NCBI RefSeq assembly: GCF_028330965.1
Contig: NZ_JAQMUB010000021.1
Coordinates: 54,444 to 118,443, forward strand
DNA from: Oscillatoria sp. CS-180
GTDB lineage: Bacteria > Cyanobacteriota > Cyanobacteriia > Phormidesmidales > Phormidesmidaceae
Direction: 5' to 3'
DNA length: 64,000 nucleotides
Made by a program: the position numbers and the translations under genes. This document shows positions 16,991 to 26,979 of the stretch, one piece after another; position 1 is the stretch's first letter, and the number at the start of each line of letters is the position of its first letter. Under the pieces are notes generated by a model that made no database searches, was not told the DNA's origin, and saw only the letters and a program-made list of their open reading frames with translations.

Positions 16991-19408
16991 ATGGCAACTC
17001 TGCAATATTCAAAAACGGTTTTGGTAGGTCTCGGTGGTTGCAGTTTGCTGGTAGCGACAGATTTAACTCAGGCAATGCCTGTTGTTCCAGAAGCCGGTAG
17101 CCAAACACAAGTTATTCAAGCGGGAGACGAATTCAGCATCACCGGTGGCGTGACTTCTGCTGATGGTCAGTCGCTTTTCTACATGTTCGAGCAGTTTGGA
17201 CTATCGCAGGGACAGACTGCTGATTTTACGTCACAACCCACTACCCAGGCCGTTTTGGGTAGCGTTACAGGCGGCAATGCGTCTTATATTGATGGACTGC
17301 TGAGAGTGTCCGGTAGTTCAGCAGATCTATACTTGATTAATCCGGCTGGAGTGTTCTTTGGGCCAAACATCCAGCTTGACCTCCCAGCTTCTTTTGCAGC
17401 AGCAACCGCCAGTGGAGTTCTCTTTGGTGAGGACCTTTTTGAGACTATCAATAGCCGAAGGCAAGATCAGCTGGTGGGGACGCCGACAGGTTTTGTGTTT
17501 GCTGCTGATGCGTCAGGGCAGGTTGTCAATACAGGAAACATGACCGTCTTGCCTGGTGAGGCGATCGCCCTCATCGGGGGACAAGTTATTTCGACTGGAA
17601 CACTCGCGACGCCTAGTGGTGAAATTGTCATCGCCGCTGTTCCCAACAGCAATCTGGTGCGCATCAGCCACACTGACATGGTGCTCAACCTTGAGATAGA
17701 AACGCTGCCCCATGCTGATGCTTCGCTACCGTTTGTGCCATCAACACTTGCAGAATTGCTGACCGGCGGTGAGACTGCCGCTGCCACTGGTTTAGCCGTA
17801 ACACCTGAAGGTCTCATTACCTTAGCTAACGTCGAGATTGCCGATGTTGTCGGTAGCGCTCTTGTCTCCAACACCCTAGATGCATCAGGAGTGTCGGGAG
17901 GCGATGTGATGGTGGTGGGCGATCGCGTCAGCTTAGTCGAAGCTAAGGTTGATGCATCAGGAACGTTGGACGGCGGTAATATTCGCATTGGCGGCGACCC
18001 AACAGGACAGGGAACGTTACCCGGATCAACGCTGACTTATGTGGATGGAGACAGCGTGATCGCGGCTAACGGTCGTCAAACCGGAGATGGGGGCAGCGTC
18101 ACAATTTGGTCAGACGGCGTCGCTGGTGTTTGGGGCGATATTTCAGCGCAGGGAGGCGCGTTATCGGGCGATGGCGGATGGGTCGAGGTTTCGGGGCGAC
18201 AGTCCCTCATCTTTCGAGGAACCGTGACTACATCGGCACCTGGGGGCTTAGGGGGCGAACTCCTGCTGGATCCCGTCAATATTGCAATTCTCAACGGTAC
18301 TGCTGATGGTGACGATAGCGATGACCTGGCCAATCTGCTGAGTGCCCCGACCTTGGATCTGGCTGAGGCATTGCCAACAGAAATTTATGAATCTGAACTA
18401 GAAGGACTGTCTGGCAATACTGCGATCACCCTGCAAGCCAGCGGTGATATTGCGATCGCAGATCTCGACGACAATCAGCTCACGTTTCAGACAGGAACGG
18501 CCCCCATTCGTTTTGAAGCGGGGGGGACTTTCACCATGCATCCTGACGATGTATTGGTGGCACCTGGCAGAGACCTGTCAATTACCACGGGGGGCAGTAT
18601 TGCCGTAGGTGATATCTTCACGTACGAAGTCCCTGATAATACCGACGGCAGCATCACGCTTATGGGCGCAGACATTGATGCAGGGGTGCTGAATGCTTTG
18701 CAGGTTACCCCCATTACAACTTTGGGGAATGACGGCAATACCAGCCAAGTTTCTTTGGAATCGACCCGGGGTGACATCATCGTTGAGAGCATTTTGTCTG
18801 GTTCGGGTGGCGTTGTTGTGAATTCGGCAGGTCGCTTCCGGGCTGAGGGTGTCGTCGATGTCGCAGCCAGACCCGAGAAGGCAGATCCTGCTCTTGTGGA
18901 TGACTTTACTTTGAGTATTTTGGCAGCGGTGCCGCTTAATGATGAAGAGGACGTCAGCACAGCCGCTTTACCTCAATCAGACACTGAATTGTTTCTTCTA
19001 GATAGAAGCTTCACGGTTCGTAGGGGAGAACGAGTGAGTGCCGATACAGTCCGGGGAATTGCGATCGCCTTCGATATTGAAAACCTCTTACCGCCGCTGC
19101 CCATTGAATTTTGGGTGGGTCCTGATTCGGGGGGTGGCAGCGCAGTTCCTTTAGCAGACAGCGGGGCTGCGGGTGGCATTTTTCGAACTCGCCCAGACCG
19201 CACTATCGTCACATCATTCGAAAATCAGATCTTTCTGATCGATAGCAACGTGCTGATAGACACAACAGCTCTGGATACTTTATCAGATCTTGATGCGGAT
19301 ACTGAGAACGAACGTGCCACTCAAGATACAAGTGGCACCTCGGCAGAAACTGTTCTAGCGGTCTGTGACAAAGATGCCGAAATCTCAGATCCGGCTTGTG
19401 AAGAATAG
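16991..19408 (+). CDS. two-partner-secretion exoprotein (filamentous haemagglutinin N-terminal domain)
   Basis: An 805-residue protein with a signal peptide (cleavage near residue 30, around TQAMP) and a TPS domain (about 30-240), the secretion signal recognised by a TpsB outer-membrane pore. Characteristic motifs are LFYMFEQFGLSQGQTADF, GGNASYIDG, LYLINPAGVFFGPN (the NPNG-like motif) and a beta-helix of G/S/D-rich repeats continuing to about 650. The sequence ends in an acidic, non-repetitive tail with two cysteines (CDKD, CEE). It is short for an adhesin, as is common for cyanobacterial members. No TpsB gene is in the window. It is followed 200 bases later by the CHAT gene on the same strand, suggesting a functional pair. 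Confidence 0.88.
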   Translation: MATLQYSKTVLVGLGGCSLLVATDLTQAMPVVPEAGSQTQVIQAGDEFSITGGVTSADGQSLFYMFEQFGLSQGQTADFTSQPTTQAVLGSVTGGNASYIDGLLRVSGSSADLYLINPAGVFFGPNIQLDLPASFAAATASGVLFGEDLFETINSRRQDQLVGTPTGFVFAADASGQVVNTGNMTVLPGEAIALIGGQVISTGTLATPSGEIVIAAVPNSNLVRISHTDMVLNLEIETLPHADASLPFVPSTLAELLTGGETAAATGLAVTPEGLITLANVEIADVVGSALVSNTLDASGVSGGDVMVVGDRVSLVEAKVDASGTLDGGNIRIGGDPTGQGTLPGSTLTYVDGDSVIAANGRQTGDGGSVTIWSDGVAGVWGDISAQGGALSGDGGWVEVSGRQSLIFRGTVTTSAPGGLGGELLLDPVNIAILNGTADGDDSDDLANLLSAPTLDLAEALPTEIYESELEGLSGNTAITLQASGDIAIADLDDNQLTFQTGTAPIRFEAGGTFTMHPDDVLVAPGRDLSITTGGSIAVGDIFTYEVPDNTDGSITLMGADIDAGVLNALQVTPITTLGNDGNTSQVSLESTRGDIIVESILSGSGGVVVNSAGRFRAEGVVDVAARPEKADPALVDDFTLSILAAVPLNDEEDVSTAALPQSDTELFLLDRSFTVRRGERVSADTVRGIAIAFDIENLLPPLPIEFWVGPDSGGGSAVPLADSGAAGGIFRTRPDRTIVTSFENQIFLIDSNVLIDTTALDTLSDLDADTENERATQDTSGTSAETVLAVCDKDAEISDPACEE

Positions 19409-19608
19409 AAGGCAGTACCCAAACGCACAGAGAATCCTTCCGGGTTTATAGGGAGTCATGCCGGAAAATAGGTCACATTCGATACGTGGTTAAAGCGCTA
19501 CTGTTGAATCATATCCGGGAAAGATTGTCCTTCTCTGTAATCAGGAGAGTAGCCATCGGCAGAACAGGCGATGCCACTCAAACATCTACCTAACACCTTG
19601 TACAACTC

Positions 19609-22023
19609 ATGATGCTGTCACTGTTGGCTGTTATGGTCCCTACATTACTAACGTCATTCGACGGCAAGGCCCCTACGCCTTCCGCAATTCAGGTTACCCA
19701 GAGTTCTGAAACTACAACGACTGCTAGTGGAACTTTTCGGGCTGGCATGAGGGCATTTGAAGCAAATGATTACGAGTTGGCGATCGCGTCCTGGCAAACA
19801 GCTTTGGAAAAATTTCGGGCAGAGGGCGATCAGGACAATATAGCCGTGACCCTTAACGCCCTTGCGGCTGCTAATCTGTCGCTGGGCCGCTATGGCGAGG
19901 CGATCGCTTACAGTCGCGACAGTGCCGACCTAGCGCGCTCTCTCAACCATTTAAGCTTGGAGGCGCAGGCCCTGGGCAACTTGGGCATTGCTTATCAAGC
20001 CTCGGGTCGCTATGCCAATGCAGTCGAAACGTATGAGCAAGCCTTAACTCTTCTCGAATCAACCGAAGACTCTGCCGCGATCGCCCAGCTTCATGGGCTA
20101 TTAGGCAATGCGTATCAGGCTTTGGGAGACTATTTCTCAGCGATTACTGCTCAAGAGACTAGCCTGGAAATTGCTGCCACTGTTGATTCTCCGTCTTTGG
20201 AAGCGACGGCCCAGATGAATTTGGGGGGACTTTACAGCGAGCAAGGTGATTACAGCGCTGCGATCGCTTGGTATGAACAAGGAATTGCCCTCGCCCAAGA
20301 TTTTGGTTTTCTAGGGTCTGCGGCTTATGGATTGAATAACTTGGGGGGGACCTATCAGCAGTTAGGGCAGTCTGAAGCCGCGATTGTGCACTTTCAAGAA
20401 AGTTTTGCTCTAGCGCAACAGACGGGCAATCGCGCGTTACAGGCAACTGTTCTGACTAATTTGGGCGTTGCTTACGAAGATACTGAAGCCTTTGAGCAGG
20501 CGATGGAGAGTCATCAAGCCAGTGTGGCGATCGCCCGTACCGTTGAAGATCCGCGACTGTTGGCGGATGCTCTCAATAACTTGGCCCATACTCAATTATT
20601 GGTAGGAGAACTAACTGACGCTGAAATTGCGCTCAAAGAATCGATTCAGCTTTTGTCATCCTTGCGGGAAGGGCTGACGGATGAGGACAAAGTCACCGTA
20701 TTCGATACTCAAATCTACACTTACAACCTATTGATGCAGGTCCAGGTTGCTCAGGGCAACTATGAGGCTGCTCTCGAAACCTCTGAGCAGGGGCGTGCCC
20801 GCGCTTTTGTAGAAGTTGTGGCTGAAGAGGATGTGGCGCTGTCGCCGCCCAGTATCGATCAAATTAAGCAAACGGCCCGTGAATTAGACGCCACCATTAT
20901 TGAATATGCGATCGTTCCCAAGGACGATTTCACCGTGCAGGGACGACAACGAGGTGAAACTGGAGAAATATTTGTTTGGGTAGTCGCACCGTCAGGTCAA
21001 ACGACCTTTAAGCGCCTTTCCCTTGACCAAGCTAACTTTACTCTAGAAGAACAGGTTCAGCAAAGCCGAACGGCGATTGGTGCTTTGGGACGTGCTCGTG
21101 GATTGGGTGTGGTGCTTGGGGATAATGCGGACACAGCCTTCTCAACCGCGGAACAGTTTCAAGCTATCTATGCCCAACTGATCGCGCCTATCGAAGATGC
21201 TTTGCCGAGTGATCCTGACGATTTAGTCGTGTTGATTCCCCATGAGTCCTTGTTTTATCTACCGTTCGCAGCGCTGCAAGATGCTGATGGTCGCTATCTG
21301 ATTGAACGGCATACGTTATTGACAGCCCCAGCCATTCAGCTACTGGATTTAACGCTGGAGGACAAGGATTTGCCTTCCACGGCAAGTTCACTGGTGGTAG
21401 GGAATCCTGAAATGCCGCTAATTTCCAACCTGCCAACACTTCAACCACTGCCAGGAGCTGAGTCTGAAGCTCAGGAGATTGCTCGACTATTCCAGACAGA
21501 GGCGATTATCGGCAGTGCTGCTACTGAGTCGGCTGTTGCCGACAAGATGGAGACTGCGGGAGTCATCCATCTGGCGACGCATGGCTTGCTGGACTACATC
21601 GATACCCAGCAGCGCATTCCCATTCCAGGCGCGATCGCCCTCACCCCCTCCGGAACGGATGATGGTCTGTTAACCGCCAGCGAGATTGCTGATCTGTCTT
21701 TGATTGCCCAACTCGTTGTCCTGAGTGCCTGTGATACGGGCTTGGGTGAAGTAACGGGTGATGGCGTAGTGGGCCTGTCGCGATCGCTCATCGCGGCAGG
21801 GGCTAAAAGCACAGTCGTCTCGCTTTGGTCCGTGCCCGATGAACCCACCTCCATCCTTATGCAGACCTTCTATAAAGAGCTACAGGAGGGACACAACAAA
21901 GCCGAAGCGCTGCGACAGGCCATGCTGCAAACCAAAGAAATCTACCCTAATCCACTAGCCTGGGCAGCCTTCGTCCTCGTCGGCAACCCAGCACCGCTGC
22001 AGGACACACCATTGAGCCTGTAG
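19609..22023 (+). CDS. TPR-CHAT protein (caspase-like), with predicted signal peptide
   Basis: An 804-residue protein. Residues 1-20 form a hydrophobic signal-like segment. About 40-350 contain roughly eight tetratricopeptide repeats (for example ALGNLGIAYQASGRYANAVETY). About 480-800 form a CHAT domain, a caspase-related cysteine peptidase fold. The catalytic pair is visible: His658 in HLATHG and Cys708 in LSACDTG, followed by the GVVGLSRSLIAAGAKSTVVSLW strand-helix. CHAT proteins with TPRs are abundant in cyanobacteria, and some act as regulated proteases. An extracytoplasmic CHAT next to a TpsA exoprotein suggests processing or sensing at the surface, but this is inference. Confidence 0.9.
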   Translation: MMLSLLAVMVPTLLTSFDGKAPTPSAIQVTQSSETTTTASGTFRAGMRAFEANDYELAIASWQTALEKFRAEGDQDNIAVTLNALAAANLSLGRYGEAIAYSRDSADLARSLNHLSLEAQALGNLGIAYQASGRYANAVETYEQALTLLESTEDSAAIAQLHGLLGNAYQALGDYFSAITAQETSLEIAATVDSPSLEATAQMNLGGLYSEQGDYSAAIAWYEQGIALAQDFGFLGSAAYGLNNLGGTYQQLGQSEAAIVHFQESFALAQQTGNRALQATVLTNLGVAYEDTEAFEQAMESHQASVAIARTVEDPRLLADALNNLAHTQLLVGELTDAEIALKESIQLLSSLREGLTDEDKVTVFDTQIYTYNLLMQVQVAQGNYEAALETSEQGRARAFVEVVAEEDVALSPPSIDQIKQTARELDATIIEYAIVPKDDFTVQGRQRGETGEIFVWVVAPSGQTTFKRLSLDQANFTLEEQVQQSRTAIGALGRARGLGVVLGDNADTAFSTAEQFQAIYAQLIAPIEDALPSDPDDLVVLIPHESLFYLPFAALQDADGRYLIERHTLLTAPAIQLLDLTLEDKDLPSTASSLVVGNPEMPLISNLPTLQPLPGAESEAQEIARLFQTEAIIGSAATESAVADKMETAGVIHLATHGLLDYIDTQQRIPIPGAIALTPSGTDDGLLTASEIADLSLIAQLVVLSACDTGLGEVTGDGVVGLSRSLIAAGAKSTVVSLWSVPDEPTSILMQTFYKELQEGHNKAEALRQAMLQTKEIYPNPLAWAAFVLVGNPAPLQDTPLSL

Positions 22024-22072
22024 CTGAAGCTGCCAGTACCCAGACCAGAGGTTAATAGTGTTCTGCTTTTTG

Positions 22073-22345
22073 CTATGGCTCCCGGGGAACCATTTCCTCT
22101 CGTTTGACAGCCCAAAGGATGCCAGGACTACCTGGTGCTCTCAGCTTGCAAGCTGGACACTCGCAAGTCGCTCCCTCTGGAACAATATTGAGATATTTAA
22201 TCTCAGCTTGAATGGAAAATTCACTAACAGGCAGCCCCAGCATTTTTTTGATATGCGATTCTAATGGTCGACAGGCTCGACGCGCATAACTCTGTCCATT
22301 ACGTTCAGAGTAAATGATGTAGTCTGAAAACCAACTTTTATTCAT
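22073..22345 (-). CDS. possible small protein of unknown function
   Basis: A 90-residue open frame starting at ATG 22345 (the frame continues to 22360). It has a plausible protein-like composition with ECPACKL, a possible metal-binding CxxC, and a basic RRACRP segment. No clear ribosome binding site was seen, and no family was recognised. It lies in a gap of about 480 bases. It may be a chance frame. Confidence 0.3.
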   Translation of the reverse strand: MNKSWFSDYIIYSERNGQSYARRACRPLESHIKKMLGLPVSEFSIQAEIKYLNIVPEGATCECPACKLRAPGSPGILWAVKREEMVPREP

Positions 22346-22501
22346 AAGAGATACAAACAAACTCTATGCATCTATCCAAAGTATTAGAAAAAGAATACAC
22401 CTTTGGATGGATGCACAACATAATGCCCTAAAACTGCCTTAATCATTCAGCTTCGAACAGGCAGCAGGGCTATTCGTAGCAACAGACAGTAGCAACAATG
22501 T

Positions 22502-23455
22502 TTACGCTTCACCGGGTTCACGGGTTCCAGCAGCCATTTGCAGGATCATTGGGTGACCACCGTCTTGGTGATACTTGTCAGCCCATTCTTTCAGAAGCGT
22601 ATCTAATTCCTCTAGCGCTTCCTCTCGCTTATCAAGAGGCACATCAAAAACTTCGAGACCTCGAATTACGTCAGGGCGCTCAATCACCCACCCCTGCATT
22701 AACTTCGAAAATCGCGCTAAGTCTTTCATCATCGTGAAGACTCGTTCCCGTTCTCCCTTTGGGGCATAGTGAGTGCGCGTCAGTGCAAAGATAGGAATTG
22801 ATAAGAACGGAATATCAACCTGGGTCACCGTGCCAGAGTGCAATAGTCGAAACTTGATGTGTTCTGTCAAGGCTTCGCTTAATGGCATTTGCCGATTGAG
22901 CGGATATTCTGCCTGTGATTTTGTGTGTAATAACTTAATCAGATCTAGAAACTCGAATAAATCCAGAAAACGAGCATCCGGTAGATTGTCTGAAAACTGA
23001 GCATGAAGTTCTTCATGCTCCTTAGCAGTGAGGTGATGGCCATTAAGACGAGATAGCCCTGGCTCCCAAGGATATTTTTCTTGCCACAGATAGGGCAGTC
23101 CAATTAGATAGTAAGGTTCTTGGTCGCTAAGGGTTGTGAGCGATCGCCCTTCCGCAATTAATCCTTCCACCTCTTTGATAATGGCTCTGACACGTTTAGG
23201 CTCAACGTGATGCAAAAAGCTAGTTTTCCGGACATTTTTGCTCTGCTCTAAATAAGAGGAGTAAATTGCGAGTTTTGCAGCAGTGTTAGCTGCTTCTAGA
23301 AAGGCACCATAACGATGCCCCCCCAGCTTCATGACGCTAATCGCTAGATAAATCAGAATGCGATCTGCTGAGCTGACCTTGAGATCAGCAATGACTTGGT
23401 CACAATCAGTCGTGAGGGGAAAAGAATCCTGTGAAGACGTCGCGAATTTTGTCAC
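22502..23455 (-). CDS. conserved protein of unknown function
   Basis: A 317-residue soluble protein without signal peptide or membrane helix. Recognisable landmarks are HHVEPKRVRAIIKEVE, YYLIGLPYLWQEKYPW and RTHYAPKGERERVF, which look like conserved blocks, but I do not know the family. The start is a GTG at 23455, with AGGAG only 1 base upstream, so it may be misassigned. There is no ATG close by. It lies between the CHAT gene and the S9 peptidase, all with separate spacers, so context gives no function. Confidence 0.65.
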   Translation of the reverse strand: MTKFATSSQDSFPLTTDCDQVIADLKVSSADRILIYLAISVMKLGGHRYGAFLEAANTAAKLAIYSSYLEQSKNVRKTSFLHHVEPKRVRAIIKEVEGLIAEGRSLTTLSDQEPYYLIGLPYLWQEKYPWEPGLSRLNGHHLTAKEHEELHAQFSDNLPDARFLDLFEFLDLIKLLHTKSQAEYPLNRQMPLSEALTEHIKFRLLHSGTVTQVDIPFLSIPIFALTRTHYAPKGERERVFTMMKDLARFSKLMQGWVIERPDVIRGLEVFDVPLDKREEALEELDTLLKEWADKYHQDGGHPMILQMAAGTREPGEA

Positions 23456-23882
23456 GCTCCTACTCGCATTTGAATTTTTGCTAAGCCAGAAATTAGCGTA
23501 GATGCAGACAAACAGGTATGACCCTTATAGCTTGGAACTGATGCGATTGCGATCGGTCCGGTGTCTATCTTGCTCTATTCGCTAGCTGAGAAAACCCCAT
23601 TCAGATTTTCTCAACAGTGAACAGTTTAGAGAGACTAATGGCTACAGTTCCCACAGACTAGAACCACGGGTAGCAGCTGCCAAGTCCATCAATGACAGCG
23701 CTTAGGACATTTTGATGCCATGCTGGAATCGGAGTGATACCCAGTGTTTCAATCAAAATGGTCGGCGCTACATAGCAAAGTTTACTAGCCAGGGTTACCT
23801 ATGATAGGCATTGTAATCTGCAATGCTTGCATCGTTGCATGCTTTCCGTATTTGCCCATTAGATAATTTGAAGAGGCTGTTC
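23456..23882. other. intergenic region with a dispersed repeat
   Basis: Contains one copy (23708-23783) of the CATTTTGAT...ATCAAAATG repeat. Otherwise nothing was recognised. Confidence 0.4.
23708..23783. repeat. CATTTTGA repeat, copy 1, with internal inverted arms
   Basis: The outer arms CATTTTGAT (23708-23716) and ATCAAAATG (23752-23760) are perfect inverted repeats with an inner CTGG/CCAG pair, so the segment can fold as a hairpin. Related sequence lies at 27992-28065, sharing ACATTTTGA..C.ATGCT and TTCAATCAAAATGG, in the spacer before another gene. Confidence 0.5.
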
Positions 23883-26321
23883 TCATTCAGAGGTAGGGCC
23901 TGTTGTCCTCTTCAGATATTGCTCTAGCCAGCGATCCATTTCCCAGAGGACATGACCGACTGCCTCGCGGGACTCGTAACCATGCCCTTCAAGGGGCAGT
24001 TCTACCCAGCGCACTGTTCCTCCTAACCCTTTCATAGCACCATATAGTCGCTCGCTTTGCAGAGGATAAGTGCCCGTGTTGGCGTCATCACCCCCATGAA
24101 TTAACAGCAAAGGTTCGTTAATCTTGGCTGCATGGGTAAACGGCGACATTTGGATATAAGCCTCGATCGCATCCCAATACATTCGCTGTTCTCCCTGAAA
24201 CCCAAACGGAGTCAGGCTGCGGTTGTAGGCTCCACTATTAGCAATACCAGCACTGAATAAATCCGTATGAGCTAGCAGATTGGCCGTTGTAAACGCGCCA
24301 TAAGAGTGTCCCCCAATCGCAATCTGACCGTTCTGACTAATCCCTCGTTCGGTTAGGTAATTCACAATGGCCTCAGCACTCTGAGTCAACTGCTGAATAT
24401 AGGTATCGTTGGGTTCCACATCACCCTCACCAATGATAGGCATCGTGGGCCCCATCACAATGGCGTATCCCTGCGTCAGCAGAAACCGGGGATCATAAGC
24501 ATAGGGACGCCGGAATGCATTTTCAGCAGCCGTAACTTGGGACGCCGCATCACGACTTTTGAATTCTTGAGGATAGGCCCACAATAGGGTTGGTAGGGGG
24601 CCATCCGTCTGGGGATCATAACCGGGTGGCAAATAGAGGGTTGCGGACAAAGCAATACCATCGACTCGTTCATAGCGAAGAATTTCCGGCTCCACATCTC
24701 GATACCAGGAACGAGGATCGGCAAATTCGGTGAGCTGTGTTTCTTGTCCAGTCGCTAAATCCTGCAACCAGTAATTAGGGGTATCTTGGGTCGTTTCGCG
24801 CCGAGTGATGATTTGGCTACCCTGATTGTCCAGCAGGACCGTCACCGACTCATAGAAAGGATCCGCAGCCTGCCAAAGGCGCTCTTTTTCCTGTGTTTCT
24901 AAGTTCCAGCGGTCTAAAAACGGATACACTCCTTCTGGAGAAGCACCGCGCCCTCTGAGATAAAGGCTGCTGCCGTCGGGAGAAAACATGAGAACCTGGC
25001 GTCCATAGGGGCCTGGCATTGTGACGGGCTGACCTGGATTGCGATAGCTGTCTTGATAGTCTCGCTCGTCTAGAAGAACAGGCGCAGTATTAGTGTCAGC
25101 AGGATTGAGCTGCCAAACCCTGATTTGACGGGTGTCGTACCAAGTCTCAACGCCCAAGGCCAAATTATCATGGCCCCAGAGAATGCGGTTATACCGCAAG
25201 TTGGTCGTCCATAGGGAAGTTGGGTCTGTCTCGAAAGGAGCCTCTAGTTGAAACACGGCATCTCGACGGTCGGTCTCTTTGCTGGCATCCCCCTCATCCA
25301 ACGCTTCTACCCAATAGAGGCTAGCAGGGCGATCGCTGCGCCAGCCCACAATACGACGTCCTTTTCTCACTGAATCGAAGGTGACAGGAATATCATCTGC
25401 CAGCGGAAGTTCATCAACCCGATACACCTCTTGTCCAGCTTGATCAAGAACAGCGGTTCGTCTAGGAAACAGTCGAGCGGGCACCTGATAGGAAAAAGGA
25501 CGCTGGAGAGTAGTCAGCAATATCCAGTTGCCGTCTGGGGATGGCGTGGCGGCGACAATCATTTGGGCATCCGTGAGCTGAGTGCGATCGCCGTCCAGAC
25601 CGATCCGGGCTAACACTGAAGTGACGTAATACTCGAACAGAACTTCATCATCTGGCGTTTCCAAGAGATTGGTATAGGTGCGAACTGGAGCTGTTCGTCC
25701 TAGATTTTGCTCAATCCGAGGTCCCTCTGGCACCGATGCGGGCACTGGTGGAATGCCCTCGTTTGGCGGAACCAGTTTACAGAGGAGTCCGGCTGTTTCT
25801 GAGATCCAGCGGCAGGGCATACCATAGGTGTTGTTCAGAATTGGAGCAGTCAAACGACGGGCTGATCCCTGCACCATATCAGCAACCCACAGCTCGATGC
25901 CGTCGGCATGGTCGAGAGTGAACGCCAATAGATTTCCTTGGGGCGACCAGCGCAAATTACGAATACCATCACTGTCTGGAAGTGTAATGGGCTGACGTTT
26001 ACCTGTCGTGATGTTCTGAATCTCTAAGCCGCGATAGGCATAGGCACGGGCAGGTCCGCGAGTCGCCGGATTCATTTGCAGTCCTGCTAGTCGTAACCTA
26101 GGGCGGGCTAACTCTACAAGCGGAGTCAAGGGTGGACGTTCTAACCGAACTAGCCATTCATGGTTAGGTGAAATACTGACTCCGGGGTACCACGGAGTAT
26201 CTAGTAGCGAAGCGATCGGCTCAGGAGGTTGTTGCCACGTTGCTTGGGCCATAGTGATTGTTGGAGCAAAGCTAACAATGCTGACAGCAATGCCAAAGAG
26301 AGGAGCAAAAACAGCTTTCAT
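23883..26321 (-). CDS. exported S9 (prolyl oligopeptidase family) serine peptidase, glutamyl-endopeptidase-like
   Basis: An 812-residue protein: signal peptide (about 1-27, ending MAQA), a seven-bladed beta-propeller-like N-terminal part (about 40-560), and an alpha/beta-hydrolase peptidase domain. The catalytic triad is visible: Ser673 in GGHSYGAF, Asp745 or Asp746 in HGGDDANTG and His780 in EGHGYES. The propeller-hydrolase order and the HSYGAF motif match the chloroplast glutamyl peptidase (CGEP) group of S9 enzymes, which trim Glu-containing peptides. A signal peptide suggests a periplasmic role here. It lies downstream of pgsA on the same strand, with a gap of about 130 bases. Confidence 0.88.
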   Translation of the reverse strand: MKAVFAPLFGIAVSIVSFAPTITMAQATWQQPPEPIASLLDTPWYPGVSISPNHEWLVRLERPPLTPLVELARPRLRLAGLQMNPATRGPARAYAYRGLEIQNITTGKRQPITLPDSDGIRNLRWSPQGNLLAFTLDHADGIELWVADMVQGSARRLTAPILNNTYGMPCRWISETAGLLCKLVPPNEGIPPVPASVPEGPRIEQNLGRTAPVRTYTNLLETPDDEVLFEYYVTSVLARIGLDGDRTQLTDAQMIVAATPSPDGNWILLTTLQRPFSYQVPARLFPRRTAVLDQAGQEVYRVDELPLADDIPVTFDSVRKGRRIVGWRSDRPASLYWVEALDEGDASKETDRRDAVFQLEAPFETDPTSLWTTNLRYNRILWGHDNLALGVETWYDTRQIRVWQLNPADTNTAPVLLDERDYQDSYRNPGQPVTMPGPYGRQVLMFSPDGSSLYLRGRGASPEGVYPFLDRWNLETQEKERLWQAADPFYESVTVLLDNQGSQIITRRETTQDTPNYWLQDLATGQETQLTEFADPRSWYRDVEPEILRYERVDGIALSATLYLPPGYDPQTDGPLPTLLWAYPQEFKSRDAASQVTAAENAFRRPYAYDPRFLLTQGYAIVMGPTMPIIGEGDVEPNDTYIQQLTQSAEAIVNYLTERGISQNGQIAIGGHSYGAFTTANLLAHTDLFSAGIANSGAYNRSLTPFGFQGEQRMYWDAIEAYIQMSPFTHAAKINEPLLLIHGGDDANTGTYPLQSERLYGAMKGLGGTVRWVELPLEGHGYESREAVGHVLWEMDRWLEQYLKRTTGPTSE

Positions 26322-26450
26322 GACATCTCAGTGTTCAGTCAGCAACTAAATGACCATCGTGGCACGTTTGGGCAAAAAAAGACGTGCAGAGAGGAAATTT
26401 TGTGAAGGGCAACAACCAATTCGCGTTTTAATGTTCGACCTTGCTTCGGT

Positions 26451-26978
26451 CTAGGATTGAGGTTGCGATCGCGGCACCACATATAAAATCCCAGAAATCC
26501 ACGTCATCAGCACTGACAGCCAAAATAAGATTAGGCCGACAGGTTGCCAAGTGATCGGGAGGGGAGCCATGAGAAAGGCGATCGCGGTAATCTGCAGCAC
26601 AGTCTTGGCCTTACCCCAGATATTGGCACCAGGAACGGATTGGGATTGAAAGGCAGGATTAACGCGCCAGCCTGAGATCGCCAGTTCTCTTGCCAGAATT
26701 AAAAAAACACCCCAAGCAGGAACTCGATCTAATTCAATAAGCGCCAAGAGCGGGGCTAGCACCAGCAGTTTATCAACCAACGGGTCGAGAAATTTACCCA
26801 AATCAGTCACCTGATCTAAACGCCGAGCCAGATAGCCGTCCACCCAGTCAGTGCTAGCCGCAACCAGGAAAACACCCACAGCAATCCAGGCTCGATAGGG
26901 CGTAGGGTTGAGCAATAAGATCAGAACTGCGGGAACGCCCAACAGACGTGAAACGGTAATCCAAGTCGGTAAATTCAT
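26451..26978 (-). CDS. pgsA: CDP-diacylglycerol-glycerol-3-phosphate 3-phosphatidyltransferase
   Basis: A 175-residue integral membrane enzyme that makes phosphatidylglycerol phosphate, the precursor of phosphatidylglycerol needed for photosystems. The CDP-alcohol phosphotransferase motif D-x2-D-G-x2-A-R-x8-G-x3-D-x3-D is complete: Asp44, Asp47, Gly48, Ala51, Arg52, Gly61, Asp65 and Asp69. It has about five hydrophobic helices and the usual family length. The ATG follows the stop of the CDF gene after a single base, so both are likely translated from one mRNA. Confidence 0.93.
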   Translation of the reverse strand: MNLPTWITVSRLLGVPAVLILLLNPTPYRAWIAVGVFLVAASTDWVDGYLARRLDQVTDLGKFLDPLVDKLLVLAPLLALIELDRVPAWGVFLILARELAISGWRVNPAFQSQSVPGANIWGKAKTVLQITAIAFLMAPLPITWQPVGLILFWLSVLMTWISGILYVVPRSQPQS

Positions 26979-26979
26979 G

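Noticed and set aside
17467..17988. 173-codon minus-strand frame
   Set aside because: It is antisense to the TPS domain gene, with no independent evidence.
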